A stretch of DNA of 64,000 bases from Gammaproteobacteria bacterium (GCA_022824305.1 JAJEAD010000097.1:1-64000); one strand, 5' to 3'. Positions 36,748 to 45,615 are shown, counted from the first letter of the stretch. The notes: a model not told the origin generated them from the sequence alone. A program made the numbers and translations.

Positions 36748-37941
36748 TCACTCCAAGTGGGCCTCCGGCACCAGCATGAACTCGCCCACCTCACGTACCG
36801 TGTCGTCTCCATCGGCGAGGCAGCGCGCGCGCAGTGCTTTCAGCAGCTCTCCTGCCGTGCTCTCCTCCCAGAACCACGACTCGAGCCGGTTTTCGGAGGC
36901 CAGGCCGGGCTGCGCGGTCGCCGCCTCGTAGTAGAAGGCCTTCAAGTCCTCTGCCGACCACCGGAGGTTATCGGCCATCGACTCCTCCGGTGCCGGAGCG
37001 GGGAGAGTGCTGCCCTCGGCAAAAGCGGCGAGCCATGCCGCCGCTTCTTCGATCGACGTCTTTGCGAGTCCGAGCGTGGTGCGGCCCCGGCGCTCGACGC
37101 CGAGATCGTGCCAGGGGCGAAGCATGGTCACTTCGTCGGCAACGCGCCGGCCGAGGTCGTCCGAACCTCCGTTCGGCGCGGCGAAGCTCACCGGGCATGC
37201 CCAGGCCGCGTCTTCCTCCTCCACCGCATCGGCTTCGTCGAAGTCGACGAGCACCGGCCCGGACGGCGCCTCGAGCAGCGCGAGCGCCCGCCGCAGCACT
37301 CGCCTCTGCTGCTCCGCGTTGTCCGGTGCGCCAAAGGGCCGCCCCAGCGGGAAGGGAACCCACAGGGCGCGCGGAGGGCGCACCCTCTCGGCCTGTTCTC
37401 TGATGAGCGCCACCACCACGGTGGGTACGCCCTCGTCTTCGAAGTAGTGTGCGAGTCCGCTCACGGCGGACGTGCACAGCGGTCAGACCGGACAGAATAC
37501 CGCCGCGTCGACCCCGTCCGCCCGGAGCGTGGCCGCGAGCTGCCGCGCCGCCGCTTCCATCCGCACGGGATCCGTCGCCCCCATGAAGGAGTAGTGATAG
37601 TCGGCCGCCGAGGCGATCTCGCCCGCTTCCGCCAGCTCCGCGAGGCGTTCCAGGGGAAACACGACGTTCAGGTCCTGGTGGAAACCGGTGCGGTCGTGGG
37701 AGGCGGAAAGGTGGTCCTGGACGACTTCGTTGCGTTTCTCGAAGGGAATCACCCGGTAGTCGACGGAGCTCTCGCCGAAGGGCCGATCATCGCGCCGGCG
37801 CAGGCCCGCGCTGCTGACGAGGGCCACCCTCCGCTGCGCGAGCGGGGGTCCTGCGCGCCACGCGCCGGTGTCGATGTCCGGGCACTCGTGCTCGCGGAGG
37901 AACCCGGCGAGGTCGGGATGGAGGTCTTCGAGTCGTGCCAT
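36748..37941 (-). CDS. GrdB-family selenoprotein (glycine/sarcosine/betaine reductase selenoprotein B-like), UGA read as Sec153
   Basis: Two adjacent open frames on the same strand and in the same phase are separated only by one UGA (37483-37485). Read through, they give a 397-residue protein in the GRDB family: residues 1-152 hold the N-terminal part (DYHYSFMGATDP near 130), then AAVFCPV-U153-PLC156, then the C-terminal part with FEDEGVPTVVVALIRE and RPPRALWVPFPLGRP. The UGA falls where relatives carry Sec or Cys in a (U/C)PLC motif, giving a U-x-x-C redox pair. A hairpin of bacterial SECIS geometry starts 4 nt after the UGA. The start is the ATG at 37941; the GTG at 37464 is not a real start. 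Clostridial GrdB belongs to amino-acid reductases, but no grdA/C/E is nearby, so the reaction is unknown. Confidence 0.85.
37448..37478 (-). promoter_or_regulatory. Bacterial SECIS-type hairpin downstream of the Sec UGA
   Basis: On the coding strand the UGA (37485-37483) is followed by CCGC and then a hairpin: lower stem TGTGC/GCACA (5 bp), a 2x2 internal loop (AC/TC), upper stem GTCCGC/GCGGAC (6 bp) and apical loop CGTGA. The UGA-to-loop distance is 17 nt and the loop carries G at its second position. Both fit the published bacterial SECIS rules (upper stem 4 bp or more, G in the first two loop bases, loop roughly 16-37 nt from the UGA). It would recruit SelB with Sec-tRNA. Confidence 0.78.
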
Positions 37942-38193
37942 GGGTCGAGGCTCCGTTTCAGGGAATACGTTCCGGCAATTCCGGATGGTATTCGGGTTTC
38001 GGCCCCGGGACACAGCGCCGGCAAGCGTACCGGCACGCAGGCTCGATACAAGAGATCCCGGCGGGAGGCTCGGCAGCTCGGACACGCGGAAGGGCTCAGG
38101 GCCCCCACATCTGCCGGGACAGAGTCCGGGCGACGATGTGGGGTGCCGAGCGCCCGAAGTGCGACGGAAGGCGTCGCGGACCCGTGGGCGAGA

Positions 38194-39636
38194 TTACTTC
38201 TCAGCCGGCAGCCAGGCCTTCCACAGCTCCGCGACCTCCGCGCCGTGCCGGGCCCACCACTCGAGATCGAGGGATACCCTCTCGTCGTGGTGCGAGGTCG
38301 GCAGATGCGGCGCCACCTCGGGGTCGAGCCGCTCCATCGCGGCCGGGTTGACGGGCCCGATGCTGGCCAGGTTCGCGAATCGGGCCTGGCTCCCGGCGCT
38401 CAGCGCGTGGGCGATGAAGTTCATCACGGCACGGCGGTTTTCCACCCCGCGGGGCACCACCAGGTAAGAGACCATCGCGAGGTGCTCCCGCCATACCATG
38501 CGCACCGGGGCCCTTTCCTTCATCAGGTCGTAGATGCGGTTGTGCCAGAACATGCCCATGCTCACGTCCCCGGTCGCGAGCATGCGCTGCGACTCCGCGC
38601 CGTAGCTCCAGAACACCAGTTCGTCCCGCACTCGGTCGAGCGCCGCGAAGGCCCGCGGCAGGTCGAGGGGATACAGCTCTCCCGCCGCCACCCCGTCCGC
38701 GAGCAGGGCGGCTTCGAGCGCGCCGGGGCTGGGTGCGCGGTAGAGGGCCCGCCGGCCGGGAAAGCGACGGGTATTCAGGAGGTCGGCCCAGCATTCCGGT
38801 CCCCGCCGGGGATACGCCTCTTCGTTGCAGGCGAGCACGAGCGCGAACTGAAAGCAGGCGGCGCCATGGTCGAAGACGAACTCGGGATCGAGCCGGGTTC
38901 GGTCGATGATGGAGAAGTCGAGCGGCTCCAGCAGACCTTCCGCCGCCGCCCGGTAGGCGAAATCGGCTTCGACGTCCAGGAGATCGAAGCGGCAGGCGTC
39001 CCGCCGGACGGCCTCCCGGAAGTCGTCGTAATCGGTCGGACCTTCCTGCACCACGGTGATGCCGGTCGCGGTGGTGAATTCCTCCGACCACGCGGCGCGC
39101 TGGGCGTCCTGGGTGGCGCCACCCCAGCTTATCTCGCGCTCTCCCGAGCGCAGCCGGATCAGGGTGAGCCCGCCCAGCGCTCCCCGGTAGTAGAGCAGGG
39201 GCTTGTCCTGCTCGGGGTCGACGTGCAGGCGCTCCACCTCTCCCACCACGATCACGTGATCGCCGCCGCGGTACTGGTGGACGACCCGGCATTCCATCGA
39301 TGCGAGACAGTGACGCAGCGAGGGGGTGCCGTGGTCTCCGACCCGCCAGTCGACGAGCAGGCTCTTGTCGCGCCGCGCGTCCGCGAATCGTCTCGCGAGG
39401 TGCTCCTGGCCTTCGGCGAGAATGTGCACCGCGAAGCTTCCCGCGTCCTTCAGGTGGCGGTAGGTCTGCGAGCCATCGTCGAGGCAGACGAGCACCATCG
39501 GGGGATCCACGGAGACCGACGCGAAGGCATTGGCGGTGAGGCCGGCGAGGTTGCCCTGCCCGTCCCGGGTGGTCACCACCGTCACTCCGGTGGCGAAGCG
39601 CCCGACCACTGCCTTGAAAGCGCTCGTGTCGATCAT
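38194..39636 (-). CDS. Flavin reductase-like domain fused to a solute-binding-protein fold
   Basis: A 480-residue two-domain protein. Residues 1-165 are a flavin-reductase (FMN-binding split-barrel) domain: FATGVTVVTT, GLTANAFASVSVDPPMVLVCL and the family Gly/His region YRGGDHVIVVGEV, ending with LLYYRGALGGL. Residues ~168-480 resemble a PotD-type extracellular solute-binding protein (ISWGGATQDAQRAAWSEEF, LLDVEADF, WADLLNTRRFPGRRAL). There is no signal peptide, so the binding domain would sit in the cytoplasm. The chain is one uninterrupted frame, and the fusion is not an arrangement I recognise. It is transcribed toward the GrdB-like selenoprotein gene (252-nt gap) and may be co-expressed with it. 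Confidence 0.85.
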   Translation of the reverse strand: MIDTSAFKAVVGRFATGVTVVTTRDGQGNLAGLTANAFASVSVDPPMVLVCLDDGSQTYRHLKDAGSFAVHILAEGQEHLARRFADARRDKSLLVDWRVGDHGTPSLRHCLASMECRVVHQYRGGDHVIVVGEVERLHVDPEQDKPLLYYRGALGGLTLIRLRSGEREISWGGATQDAQRAAWSEEFTTATGITVVQEGPTDYDDFREAVRRDACRFDLLDVEADFAYRAAAEGLLEPLDFSIIDRTRLDPEFVFDHGAACFQFALVLACNEEAYPRRGPECWADLLNTRRFPGRRALYRAPSPGALEAALLADGVAAGELYPLDLPRAFAALDRVRDELVFWSYGAESQRMLATGDVSMGMFWHNRIYDLMKERAPVRMVWREHLAMVSYLVVPRGVENRRAVMNFIAHALSAGSQARFANLASIGPVNPAAMERLDPEVAPHLPTSHHDERVSLDLEWWARHGAEVAELWKAWLPAEK

Positions 39637-39736
39637 GGCGCAGTCAATGGTAGCGCGGCCGCAGGCTCGGGCGCGCCGTCACGAGCCATTCCCCGTCTTC
39701 CGGTGGCGAGCGTAGCGTTCGGGGAATCGAGGTCCG

Positions 39737-40510
39737 CTACCGCGCGGTGTAGCCCCCGTCGAGGAGCAGGTCGGCGCCGGTCATGAAGCTGGATTCGTCG
39801 CTCGCCAGGAACACCGCGCCCGCCGCCATTTCCTCTACCCGCCCGTTGCGCCCGAGCACGTGCATCGGCGCTCCCCATTCCTTCTCCGCGCGCTGCCAGT
39901 CGCCGCCGTAGAGTTCGGCCATGCCCTGCGTGGCGATTCCGCCGGGGGAGAGGGTGTTGCTGCGAATTCGGTCCTTCGCGTGGTCCACCGCGATGCCCTT
40001 CGAGAGCATGAGCAGCCCGCCCTTGGAGGTGCAGTAGGCGGCCTGACCGAAGTTGGCGACGTGGCCGTGGGCCGATGCCACGTGGATGATGCTTCCGCCG
40101 CCGCCGCGCGCCATGAGCGGAATGGCATGGCGGCTCATGAGAAAGGCGCCGCTCAGGTTGACGTCCATCGTGCGCATCCACAGCGCTTCGTCCAGCTCGC
40201 CGAGCGGCATGCGGGTCGCGAAGAACGCGGCGTTGTTGACGAGGACGTCGAGCCCTCCGAGCTCCCGCTCCGCCTTCGCGAGCGTTCGTCGTGCCGCCGC
40301 CGCTTCCGAGACGTCGCAGGCCTCGGCGAGCGCCCGGCCACCCGCCGCGGCAACGAGGGCCGCGGTCTCCGTCGCGCCGACTTCGTCGATGTCGGCGCAG
40401 AGCAGCGCCGCGCCCTCGTCCGCGAAGGCGAGCGCGATCGCGCGACCGATGCCGCTGCCCGCCCCGGTGACGATCGCCCGCTTGCCGGCGAGGCGCCCGG
40501 CCGGGCTCAT
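39737..40510 (-). CDS. Short-chain dehydrogenase/reductase (SDR), tandem copy 2
   Basis: A 257-residue classical [11 protein letters not shown] (near 16-23), CADIDE after strand 2 (NAD(H)-type acidic residue), LVNNAAF, catalytic Ser in HVASAHG and YCTSKGG (Tyr-x-x-x-Lys), ending in TGADLLLDGGYTAR. Its ATG overlaps the TGA of the upstream SDR gene (ATGA), so the two are translationally coupled. The two proteins share the entire second half ([40 protein letters not shown]), indicating a tandem duplication. Confidence 0.9.
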   Translation of the reverse strand: MSPAGRLAGKRAIVTGAGSGIGRAIALAFADEGAALLCADIDEVGATETAALVAAAGGRALAEACDVSEAAAARRTLAKAERELGGLDVLVNNAAFFATRMPLGELDEALWMRTMDVNLSGAFLMSRHAIPLMARGGGGSIIHVASAHGHVANFGQAAYCTSKGGLLMLSKGIAVDHAKDRIRSNTLSPGGIATQGMAELYGGDWQRAEKEWGAPMHVLGRNGRVEEMAAGAVFLASDESSFMTGADLLLDGGYTAR

Positions 40511-41277
40511 CGGGCCGTGTAGCCGCCGTCGATCAGGAGGTCGGCGCCGGTCATGAAGGATGACTCGTCGCTCGCGAGGAACACCGCGCCGGCCGCGATC
40601 TCCTCGACCCGGCCGAGGCGTCCGAGCGGGTGCATGGGAGCGCCCCACTGCCGCTCCGCGTTCTCCCGCGTGCCGTAGAGCTCGATCATGCTCGGGGTGG
40701 CGATGCCCCCGGGCGAGAGGGTGTTGCAGCGGATGCCGTCCCCGGCGTGGTCGAGCGCGATGCCCTTGGCGAGCATGAGCAGTGCGCCCTTGGCGGTGCA
40801 GTAGTGCGTCTGTCCGTAGTTCGCGACCTTCGCCATCTGCGATGCGATGTGGATGATGCTGCCCCCTCCGCCTTTCGCCATCACGGGTATCGCGTGACGG
40901 CTCATCAGGAAGGGTCCGGTGACGTTGACGGCGAGGCACTTCTCCCAGTCCCCTTCCGGGATCTCCGCGAGAGGCGCACGGGCGGGAAACCATGCGGCGT
41001 TGTTGACGAGGACATCGATGCCGCCGAAGTCCGACTCCATGTCGGCGATGGCCTGCCGGACCGCATCGGGGTCCCCGACGTCGCAGCGGCGGCCGACCGC
41101 GTCGCCGCCCGCCTCGACGATCATGCGCGCGCTTTCCCTTGCGGTGTCGAGATCGATGTCGCTCGACTGCACCCGTGCTCCCTCCCGGGCGAAGGCGAGC
41201 GCGATCGTGCGGCCGATGCCGCTGCCCGCGCCGGTCACCAGCGCTCGCTTGCCGGCGAGGCGCGCCGTTCCCGTCAC
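40507..41277 (-). CDS. Short-chain dehydrogenase/reductase (SDR), tandem copy 1
   Basis: A 256-residue SDR, starting at a GTG with the purine stretch GAGGGCGG upstream (the frame extends further but without family similarity). Motifs are TGAGSGIG (near 15-22), [14 protein letters not shown], catalytic Ser in HIASQMA, YCTAKGA, and [14 protein letters not shown] at the end. It is the first of two coupled paralogs. The catalytic centre and C-terminus are almost identical to the partner, while the region around residues 40-80 differs more, so substrates may be related but not the same. Confidence 0.9.
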   Translation of the reverse strand: MTGTARLAGKRALVTGAGSGIGRTIALAFAREGARVQSSDIDLDTARESARMIVEAGGDAVGRRCDVGDPDAVRQAIADMESDFGGIDVLVNNAAWFPARAPLAEIPEGDWEKCLAVNVTGPFLMSRHAIPVMAKGGGGSIIHIASQMAKVANYGQTHYCTAKGALLMLAKGIALDHAGDGIRCNTLSPGGIATPSMIELYGTRENAERQWGAPMHPLGRLGRVEEIAAGAVFLASDESSFMTGADLLIDGGYTAR

Positions 41278-41497
41278 CGCGCCGCCCTCGCCTCGACGCT
41301 CGCGGCTCCCGGCCTTCGGCCCGTCATGGATTCGTGCCTTGGCGGGAATGGCGGACGCCGGAACGCGAGCCGCCTTCGCTGGAGTCCGTGCAGGCCGGCA
41401 TCCGCTGCCTCGGTCCGCTTCCCGAGGGCCGCGCGCTCCGCCCTCGCGGGTCGACCTCCCGTCCCGTCGGCCGCCGGTCGGGCTGCCCCTTGCCGGT

Positions 41498-42442
41498 TCA
41501 TCCCGGGACGGACTCCGTGGCCCGTGCCGCGTGCTCCGCCACCACCGAGCGCCAGTCGCCCTCGGGCTCCCACCCGAGCCGCTCCCGCGCGCGGCTGATG
41601 TCGAGCACGCTCGCGCAGGGGTCGCGCTCGTAGACCTCGGGTTTTCGCACTTCGAGGCGCCGCCCCAGGATCGACTCGAGGCGGGGCAGGGTGTGCACGC
41701 GCCCGATGGTGTCCGCGGCGCTGACGTTGAAGACGTCGAAGGCCCGTTCCTCGTAGTCGAGCGCCCGGCAGAAGCACTCGGCGACATCGCGCGAGCGCAC
41801 GTAGCCCCGGGTCGCGGAGAGCGCGCCGCTCGGCCGTGCCCCGTCGCCCGTCACCGCTTCCGGCGGGGGATCGGAGTCCGGGTCGGGCAGGGCGAGCTGA
41901 GCGAGAAAGCCGGGCTCCGAGTCGGGGCGGACGATCAGGGTGGGGCGCAGGCAGACGATGGAGAGCGGCCCGCGGGCGGCAATGTTCCGGCAGGTGATCT
42001 CGATGAGGTGCTTCGACAGGCCGTAGGCATCGTCGGAACGCAGGGGATGATCCTCGCCGACCGGCACATGGTCGAGTTCCAGCCTTCGACCCGGCCGGAA
42101 GCCGTAGGCGGCGACGCTGGAAGCCACCACGACGTGCCGCACGCCCGTGTGCGCAGCCGCTTCCAGGACGTTCCAGTTCCCTGTGACGTTGGTGGCGATG
42201 TACTGGTCTTCCCGCTCCGCCTTCTCGTCGTCGTAGCCCGCGAGGTGAACAACGGCGTCGTGACCCGCGACCACCGCGGCGACCGCGTCCCCGTCGAGGA
42301 TGTCCACTTCGTGGTAGGGCACGTCCTGCCGCGGGGGCGCGATGTCGAGCACGGAGACCCTGCATCGGGGCACGAGGGCGTCGACGACGAAGCGTCCGAG
42401 GCGCCCGCTGCCGCCGGTGACGAGGACCTTCTCGAAGCGCAT
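41498..42442 (-). CDS. NAD(P)-dependent epimerase/dehydratase (extended SDR)
   Basis: A 314-residue extended SDR with GGSGRLGRFV (near 10-19), VVHLAGYDDE, catalytic Ser in ASSVAAYG and YGLSK (Tyr-x-x-x-Lys near 154-158), and a C-terminal substrate domain with DVFNVSAADT. It resembles UDP-sugar 4-epimerases and the uronate dehydrogenase branch; a true sugar substrate is not shown. The ATG at 42442 directly precedes RFEKVLVTGG and has a GGAGGAGAT-type site 8 nt upstream. It is divergent from the oxygenase at 42514 (71-nt gap). Confidence 0.85.
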   Translation of the reverse strand: MRFEKVLVTGGSGRLGRFVVDALVPRCRVSVLDIAPPRQDVPYHEVDILDGDAVAAVVAGHDAVVHLAGYDDEKAEREDQYIATNVTGNWNVLEAAAHTGVRHVVVASSVAAYGFRPGRRLELDHVPVGEDHPLRSDDAYGLSKHLIEITCRNIAARGPLSIVCLRPTLIVRPDSEPGFLAQLALPDPDSDPPPEAVTGDGARPSGALSATRGYVRSRDVAECFCRALDYEERAFDVFNVSAADTIGRVHTLPRLESILGRRLEVRKPEVYERDPCASVLDISRARERLGWEPEGDWRSVVAEHAARATESVPG

Positions 42443-42513
42443 GCATCTCCTCCGTCGGGTGCGGCGATGATACTCCGCGTTGCCCACGCTCGTCGGGTAC
42501 CATTCGTGCCCTC

Positions 42514-43545
42514 ATGAGCCAAGGCCCCTTCCCCGTCATCGACCTCGCGCCCTTTCGCAGCGGCGATGCGGCGGCTCGCCGTGCCGTCGCCCGGGAGATT
42601 GACGAAGCCTGCGGGGAGATCGGCTTCTTCGGCGTCACCGGACACGGGGTCGACGAGACGGTCGTGCAGGAATGCTACGAGCAGGCGCTCGCCTTCTTCG
42701 ATCTGCCGCTCGGGGAGAAGCTGCGCATCCGGCAACCGACCCTCGAGATAGTGCGCGGATACATCCCGCAGGGCCTCGGCGCGCTCGCCGCGGCCGAGGA
42801 GGACCGCCCGGTTCACCCCGATCTCAAGGAGAGCTTCACCATCGGGCCCCTCGTCGCGCATCCCGTGCCCAGCGCGGACATGGCGCCACTGCGGGCCCCG
42901 AACCTGTGGCCGGGGCGCCCGGCGGGCCTGCGGCCGGCATGGGAGCGCGCCTACCGCGCCTTCGAAGCGCTCGCCCGCGACCTCATGCACGCGTGCGCGA
43001 TGGCGCTCGGCCTCGAAGAGAACTGGTTCGATTCCCGAATGGAGCGGCACTTCAGCATCCTCTCCGCGCTGTACTACCCCGATCAGCACGAAGTGCCCGT
43101 CCCGGGACAGCTTCGCTCCGGTGCCCACACCGATTTCGATGCGCTGACCATTCTGCGTACCGACGACGCTCCCGGACGCCTGCAGGTGATGACCAAGGCG
43201 GGCACGTGGGCCGAGGCGCCGCTCGTCCCCGGCGCCTTCATCGTCAACATCGGTGATCTGCTCGCCCGCTGGACCAACGATCGCTGGGTGTCCACCCTGC
43301 ACCGCGTCGTGAATCCGGCGAGCGCCGACGCGGCATCCAGCCGCCGCCTCTCCCTCGGGTTCTTTCAGGAGATCGACCCCGACGCCGTGGTGAGCGCGCT
43401 GCCCGGCACCGTAAGCGCCGGGCGGCCGGCGAAGTACCCGCCGATCAGCGCCGGCGCGCTGCACAACGAGAAGTTCATGAGGCAGGCGAAGGCCGCGGAA
43501 CGGGCGGCCGGCGCCACCGTATCCGACCGACCCTCAGGCGCATGA
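42514..43545 (+). CDS. Isopenicillin-N-synthase-like Fe(II)/2-oxoglutarate oxygenase
   Basis: A 343-residue oxygenase. The N-terminal DIOX_N-type region (VIDLAPF, GFFGVTGHGV) precedes the core, in which the iron ligands are His205 and Asp207 (GAHTDFD) and His263 (STLHRV), and the co-substrate motif is Arg278-x-Ser280 (RRLSLGFF). All key residues are intact. Bacterial relatives catalyse hydroxylation or ring closure of small molecules. No non-ribosomal peptide synthetase or antibiotic cluster is adjacent, so an antibiotic role is not supported. It is divergent from the epimerase at 41498. Confidence 0.87.
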   Translation: MSQGPFPVIDLAPFRSGDAAARRAVAREIDEACGEIGFFGVTGHGVDETVVQECYEQALAFFDLPLGEKLRIRQPTLEIVRGYIPQGLGALAAAEEDRPVHPDLKESFTIGPLVAHPVPSADMAPLRAPNLWPGRPAGLRPAWERAYRAFEALARDLMHACAMALGLEENWFDSRMERHFSILSALYYPDQHEVPVPGQLRSGAHTDFDALTILRTDDAPGRLQVMTKAGTWAEAPLVPGAFIVNIGDLLARWTNDRWVSTLHRVVNPASADAASSRRLSLGFFQEIDPDAVVSALPGTVSAGRPAKYPPISAGALHNEKFMRQAKAAERAAGATVSDRPSGA

Positions 43546-43663
43546 AGTTGCGCCGGGACGGCGTTCCGCGCTTTCCGGCGTGCGGGTCCCCACGTAAAGG
43601 GTACGGGCGGCGACTCGGCAGAGGTCGCATCCGCGCCTCCACCGGTCGACGAGAGCGCTGCGA

Positions 43664-44692
43664 TCAGGCCGGGGCGCCGGAATCCCGAAGCCAGCGCACG
43701 TAGTCCGCCATGGCCTCCCGGTGGGGGGTGGGGCGCCATCCGAACTCGTCCTCGAGGCGCCTCGAGCTCCTGGTGCGCCACACGCCGCCCCGCATGTGCA
43801 GGGGCTGCACGTAGTCGGCGCGCTCGTCGCCGGTCTCGCTCAACGCGAAGTCGGGAATCTCGGCCCTGACGCCCTCCAGGAGGTCGGCGGCGCTCGCCCG
43901 CCGCCCGAAGCCGATGTTGTACACCGCGTGCCGGGGAGCCTTCGCTTCCAGGAGGAGGACGATGGCCCGCGCCACGTCGGGAGCGTAAACCCAGTCGTAG
44001 GAAGCCCGGAGGCTGTTGACCGAAAGCGGCTCCCCCGCCACCGCCCGGTGCGCCATGTGCCAGGGCAGCGGATGCACCTGGCGCGCGTCGCTGTGCCGGT
44101 CCATCGGGCCGTACACCGCGGAGGGCCGCACCGAGACGCAGGAGAGCCCGAAGACGCCGGCGAAGCGCCGCGCGATGAGCTCGCCGGTCGCCTTGCTGAT
44201 GTCGTAGAGCGCGGCGTCGGGCTCGAGCGGCTCGTCTTCGCCGATGGGCGCCTCCGGCGGGTCCTCCGGAGCTCCCCGGGCGCCGTAGCCGTACACGCCC
44301 GAGCTCATGTAGACGAGCCGGCGCAGGTTCGGCAGGGTCCGCGCCCAGTCGAACACCCGGGTCGCGCCCAGGATGTTGACGCGCACGGTCTCCGCCGGGG
44401 TGTCCCGGTCCGGGCTCGCCGCCGGATCGCTGGTGATGGGGGAGAGCGCCGCGCCGTTCACGAGCTCCGTCACATCGCAAGGATCGACCTCCGCGGTCCA
44501 GGACGGGGTGTCGACGACATCGGCCCGGATCACCCGCATGCGCGAACGCACGGGAGCGAAGAACAGCTCCGCCGATGCATCGAAGCCGGCGCGGTCGACG
44601 ACGATGGCTTCACGAGTCGGGAATCGCTCCAGCCACTGGCGCACCACGTGGCTCAGCACGAATCCCGTGCCCCCGGTGACGAGCAGGGTCAT
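43664..44692 (-). CDS. NAD-dependent epimerase/dehydratase family protein
   Basis: A 342-residue extended SDR with GGTGFVLSHV (near 7-16), ELVNGAALSP, YMSSGVYGYG (catalytic Ser) and YDISKATGE (Tyr-x-x-x-Lys near 162-166), followed by a substrate domain with WVYAPDVARAI and YNIGFGR. It is similar in plan to D-erythronate and nucleoside-diphosphate-sugar epimerases. The ATG at 44692 overlaps the TGA of the PuuE-like gene (ATGA, 4 nt), so the two form one operon. Substrate unknown, probably a product of the deacetylase-like enzyme. Confidence 0.86.
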   Translation of the reverse strand: MTLLVTGGTGFVLSHVVRQWLERFPTREAIVVDRAGFDASAELFFAPVRSRMRVIRADVVDTPSWTAEVDPCDVTELVNGAALSPITSDPAASPDRDTPAETVRVNILGATRVFDWARTLPNLRRLVYMSSGVYGYGARGAPEDPPEAPIGEDEPLEPDAALYDISKATGELIARRFAGVFGLSCVSVRPSAVYGPMDRHSDARQVHPLPWHMAHRAVAGEPLSVNSLRASYDWVYAPDVARAIVLLLEAKAPRHAVYNIGFGRRASAADLLEGVRAEIPDFALSETGDERADYVQPLHMRGGVWRTRSSRRLEDEFGWRPTPHREAMADYVRWLRDSGAPA

Positions 44693-45615
44693 TCCGAATG
44701 CGGCGGACGGAAGGGGTGGGTCGCGATCCAGTGGCGGGCAATCTCCTCTCGGGTCGGGATCCACACCCGGTCGTGCTCCAGCACGTAGTCGAGAAAACGC
44801 TCCAGGGCGCGGATGCGTCCCGGCCGGCCCACGATGCGCGAGTGCAGGCTCACCGTCATCATCTTCGGGCGCTCGAGACCTTCCCGGTACAGGACGTCGA
44901 AGTTGTCCTTCAGGTACTGCTCGTAGTGGCCGCCGTACGCGAAGCCGTTGGTGTGCACGAACTTGCTGTCGTTGTTGTCGAACTGGTGGGGTATGACGAG
45001 GTGGCCGGCGCCGTTCACGCTCTCCCAGTAGGGCAGGTCGTCGGAGAGGGAGTCGGAGTCGTAGAGAAAGCCCCCCGCCTCCACCACCAGCCGGCGGGTG
45101 TTCATGCTCGGTCGCCCGGTGCACCAGCCGACCGGGCGCCGGCCGCAGACCCGGGTGATGATCTCGACCGCCCGGTCGATGTGCTCGCGCTCGGTCGCCT
45201 CGTCGACGCCGTGGTAGTCGATCCAGCGGTATCCGTGGCTCATCACCTCGTAGCCCGCGGCCACCGCCGCCTCGCCCGCGGCCGGGTTGCGCTCGAGCGC
45301 CATCGCCACCGCGTAGACGGTCGCGCTCAGTTCCCGCTCCCGGAGCGCCCGCACGATGCGCCAGTATCCGGCCCGGCTCCCGTACTCGTACATGGATTCG
45401 ATGTTCGCTTCCCGTTCGCCCGGGAGCGGGGCGAGGCCCGCCACTTCCGAGAGAATCGACTCGGAGTGGGCGTCGCCGTGGAGGATGGAGTACTCGGCGC
45501 CTTCCTCCAGCGAGATGACGAGCGAGACGCAGATTCGGGCCTCGCCCGGCCAGCGGGCGTGGGGTGGTTCGGGGCCGTAGCCGACGAGGTCGCGGGGATA
45601 GGGCTCGGAATGCAT
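44689..45615 (-). CDS. PuuE-like polysaccharide deacetylase family (ureide/imide hydrolase type)
   Basis: A 308-residue NodB-fold protein close in pattern to PuuE, the non-homologous allantoinase/urate-catabolism protein. Conserved stretches are YPRDLVGYG at the start, YSILHGDAHSESILSE, ESMYEYGSRAG, SHGYRWIDYHG, RPVGWCTGRPS and DSDSLSDDLPYW. The metal-site Asp is not in the usual TFDD form, as in PuuE itself. It likely hydrolyses a cyclic amide or ureide in the cytoplasm. The gene overlaps the epimerase gene, and the preceding region (45616-45859) separates it from the divergent SDR gene. Confidence 0.85.
   Translation of the reverse strand: MHSEPYPRDLVGYGPEPPHARWPGEARICVSLVISLEEGAEYSILHGDAHSESILSEVAGLAPLPGEREANIESMYEYGSRAGYWRIVRALRERELSATVYAVAMALERNPAAGEAAVAAGYEVMSHGYRWIDYHGVDEATEREHIDRAVEIITRVCGRRPVGWCTGRPSMNTRRLVVEAGGFLYDSDSLSDDLPYWESVNGAGHLVIPHQFDNNDSKFVHTNGFAYGGHYEQYLKDNFDVLYREGLERPKMMTVSLHSRIVGRPGRIRALERFLDYVLEHDRVWIPTREEIARHWIATHPFRPPHSE

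Noticed and set aside
36564..36812. Leftward frame containing LPISDYDRLKIKQL, resembling a small conserved 'YD.L....I' domain of antitoxin-like proteins
   Set aside because: It overlaps the 3' end of the GrdB-like gene in another phase, is short, and the match is only a few residues.
37464..37466. GTG as start of an independent 238-residue gene downstream of the UGA in the GrdB-like locus
   Set aside because: The upstream frame is in the same phase and supplies the missing N-terminal half, the Sec/Cys position matches, and a SECIS-like hairpin follows; no Shine-Dalgarno precedes the GTG.
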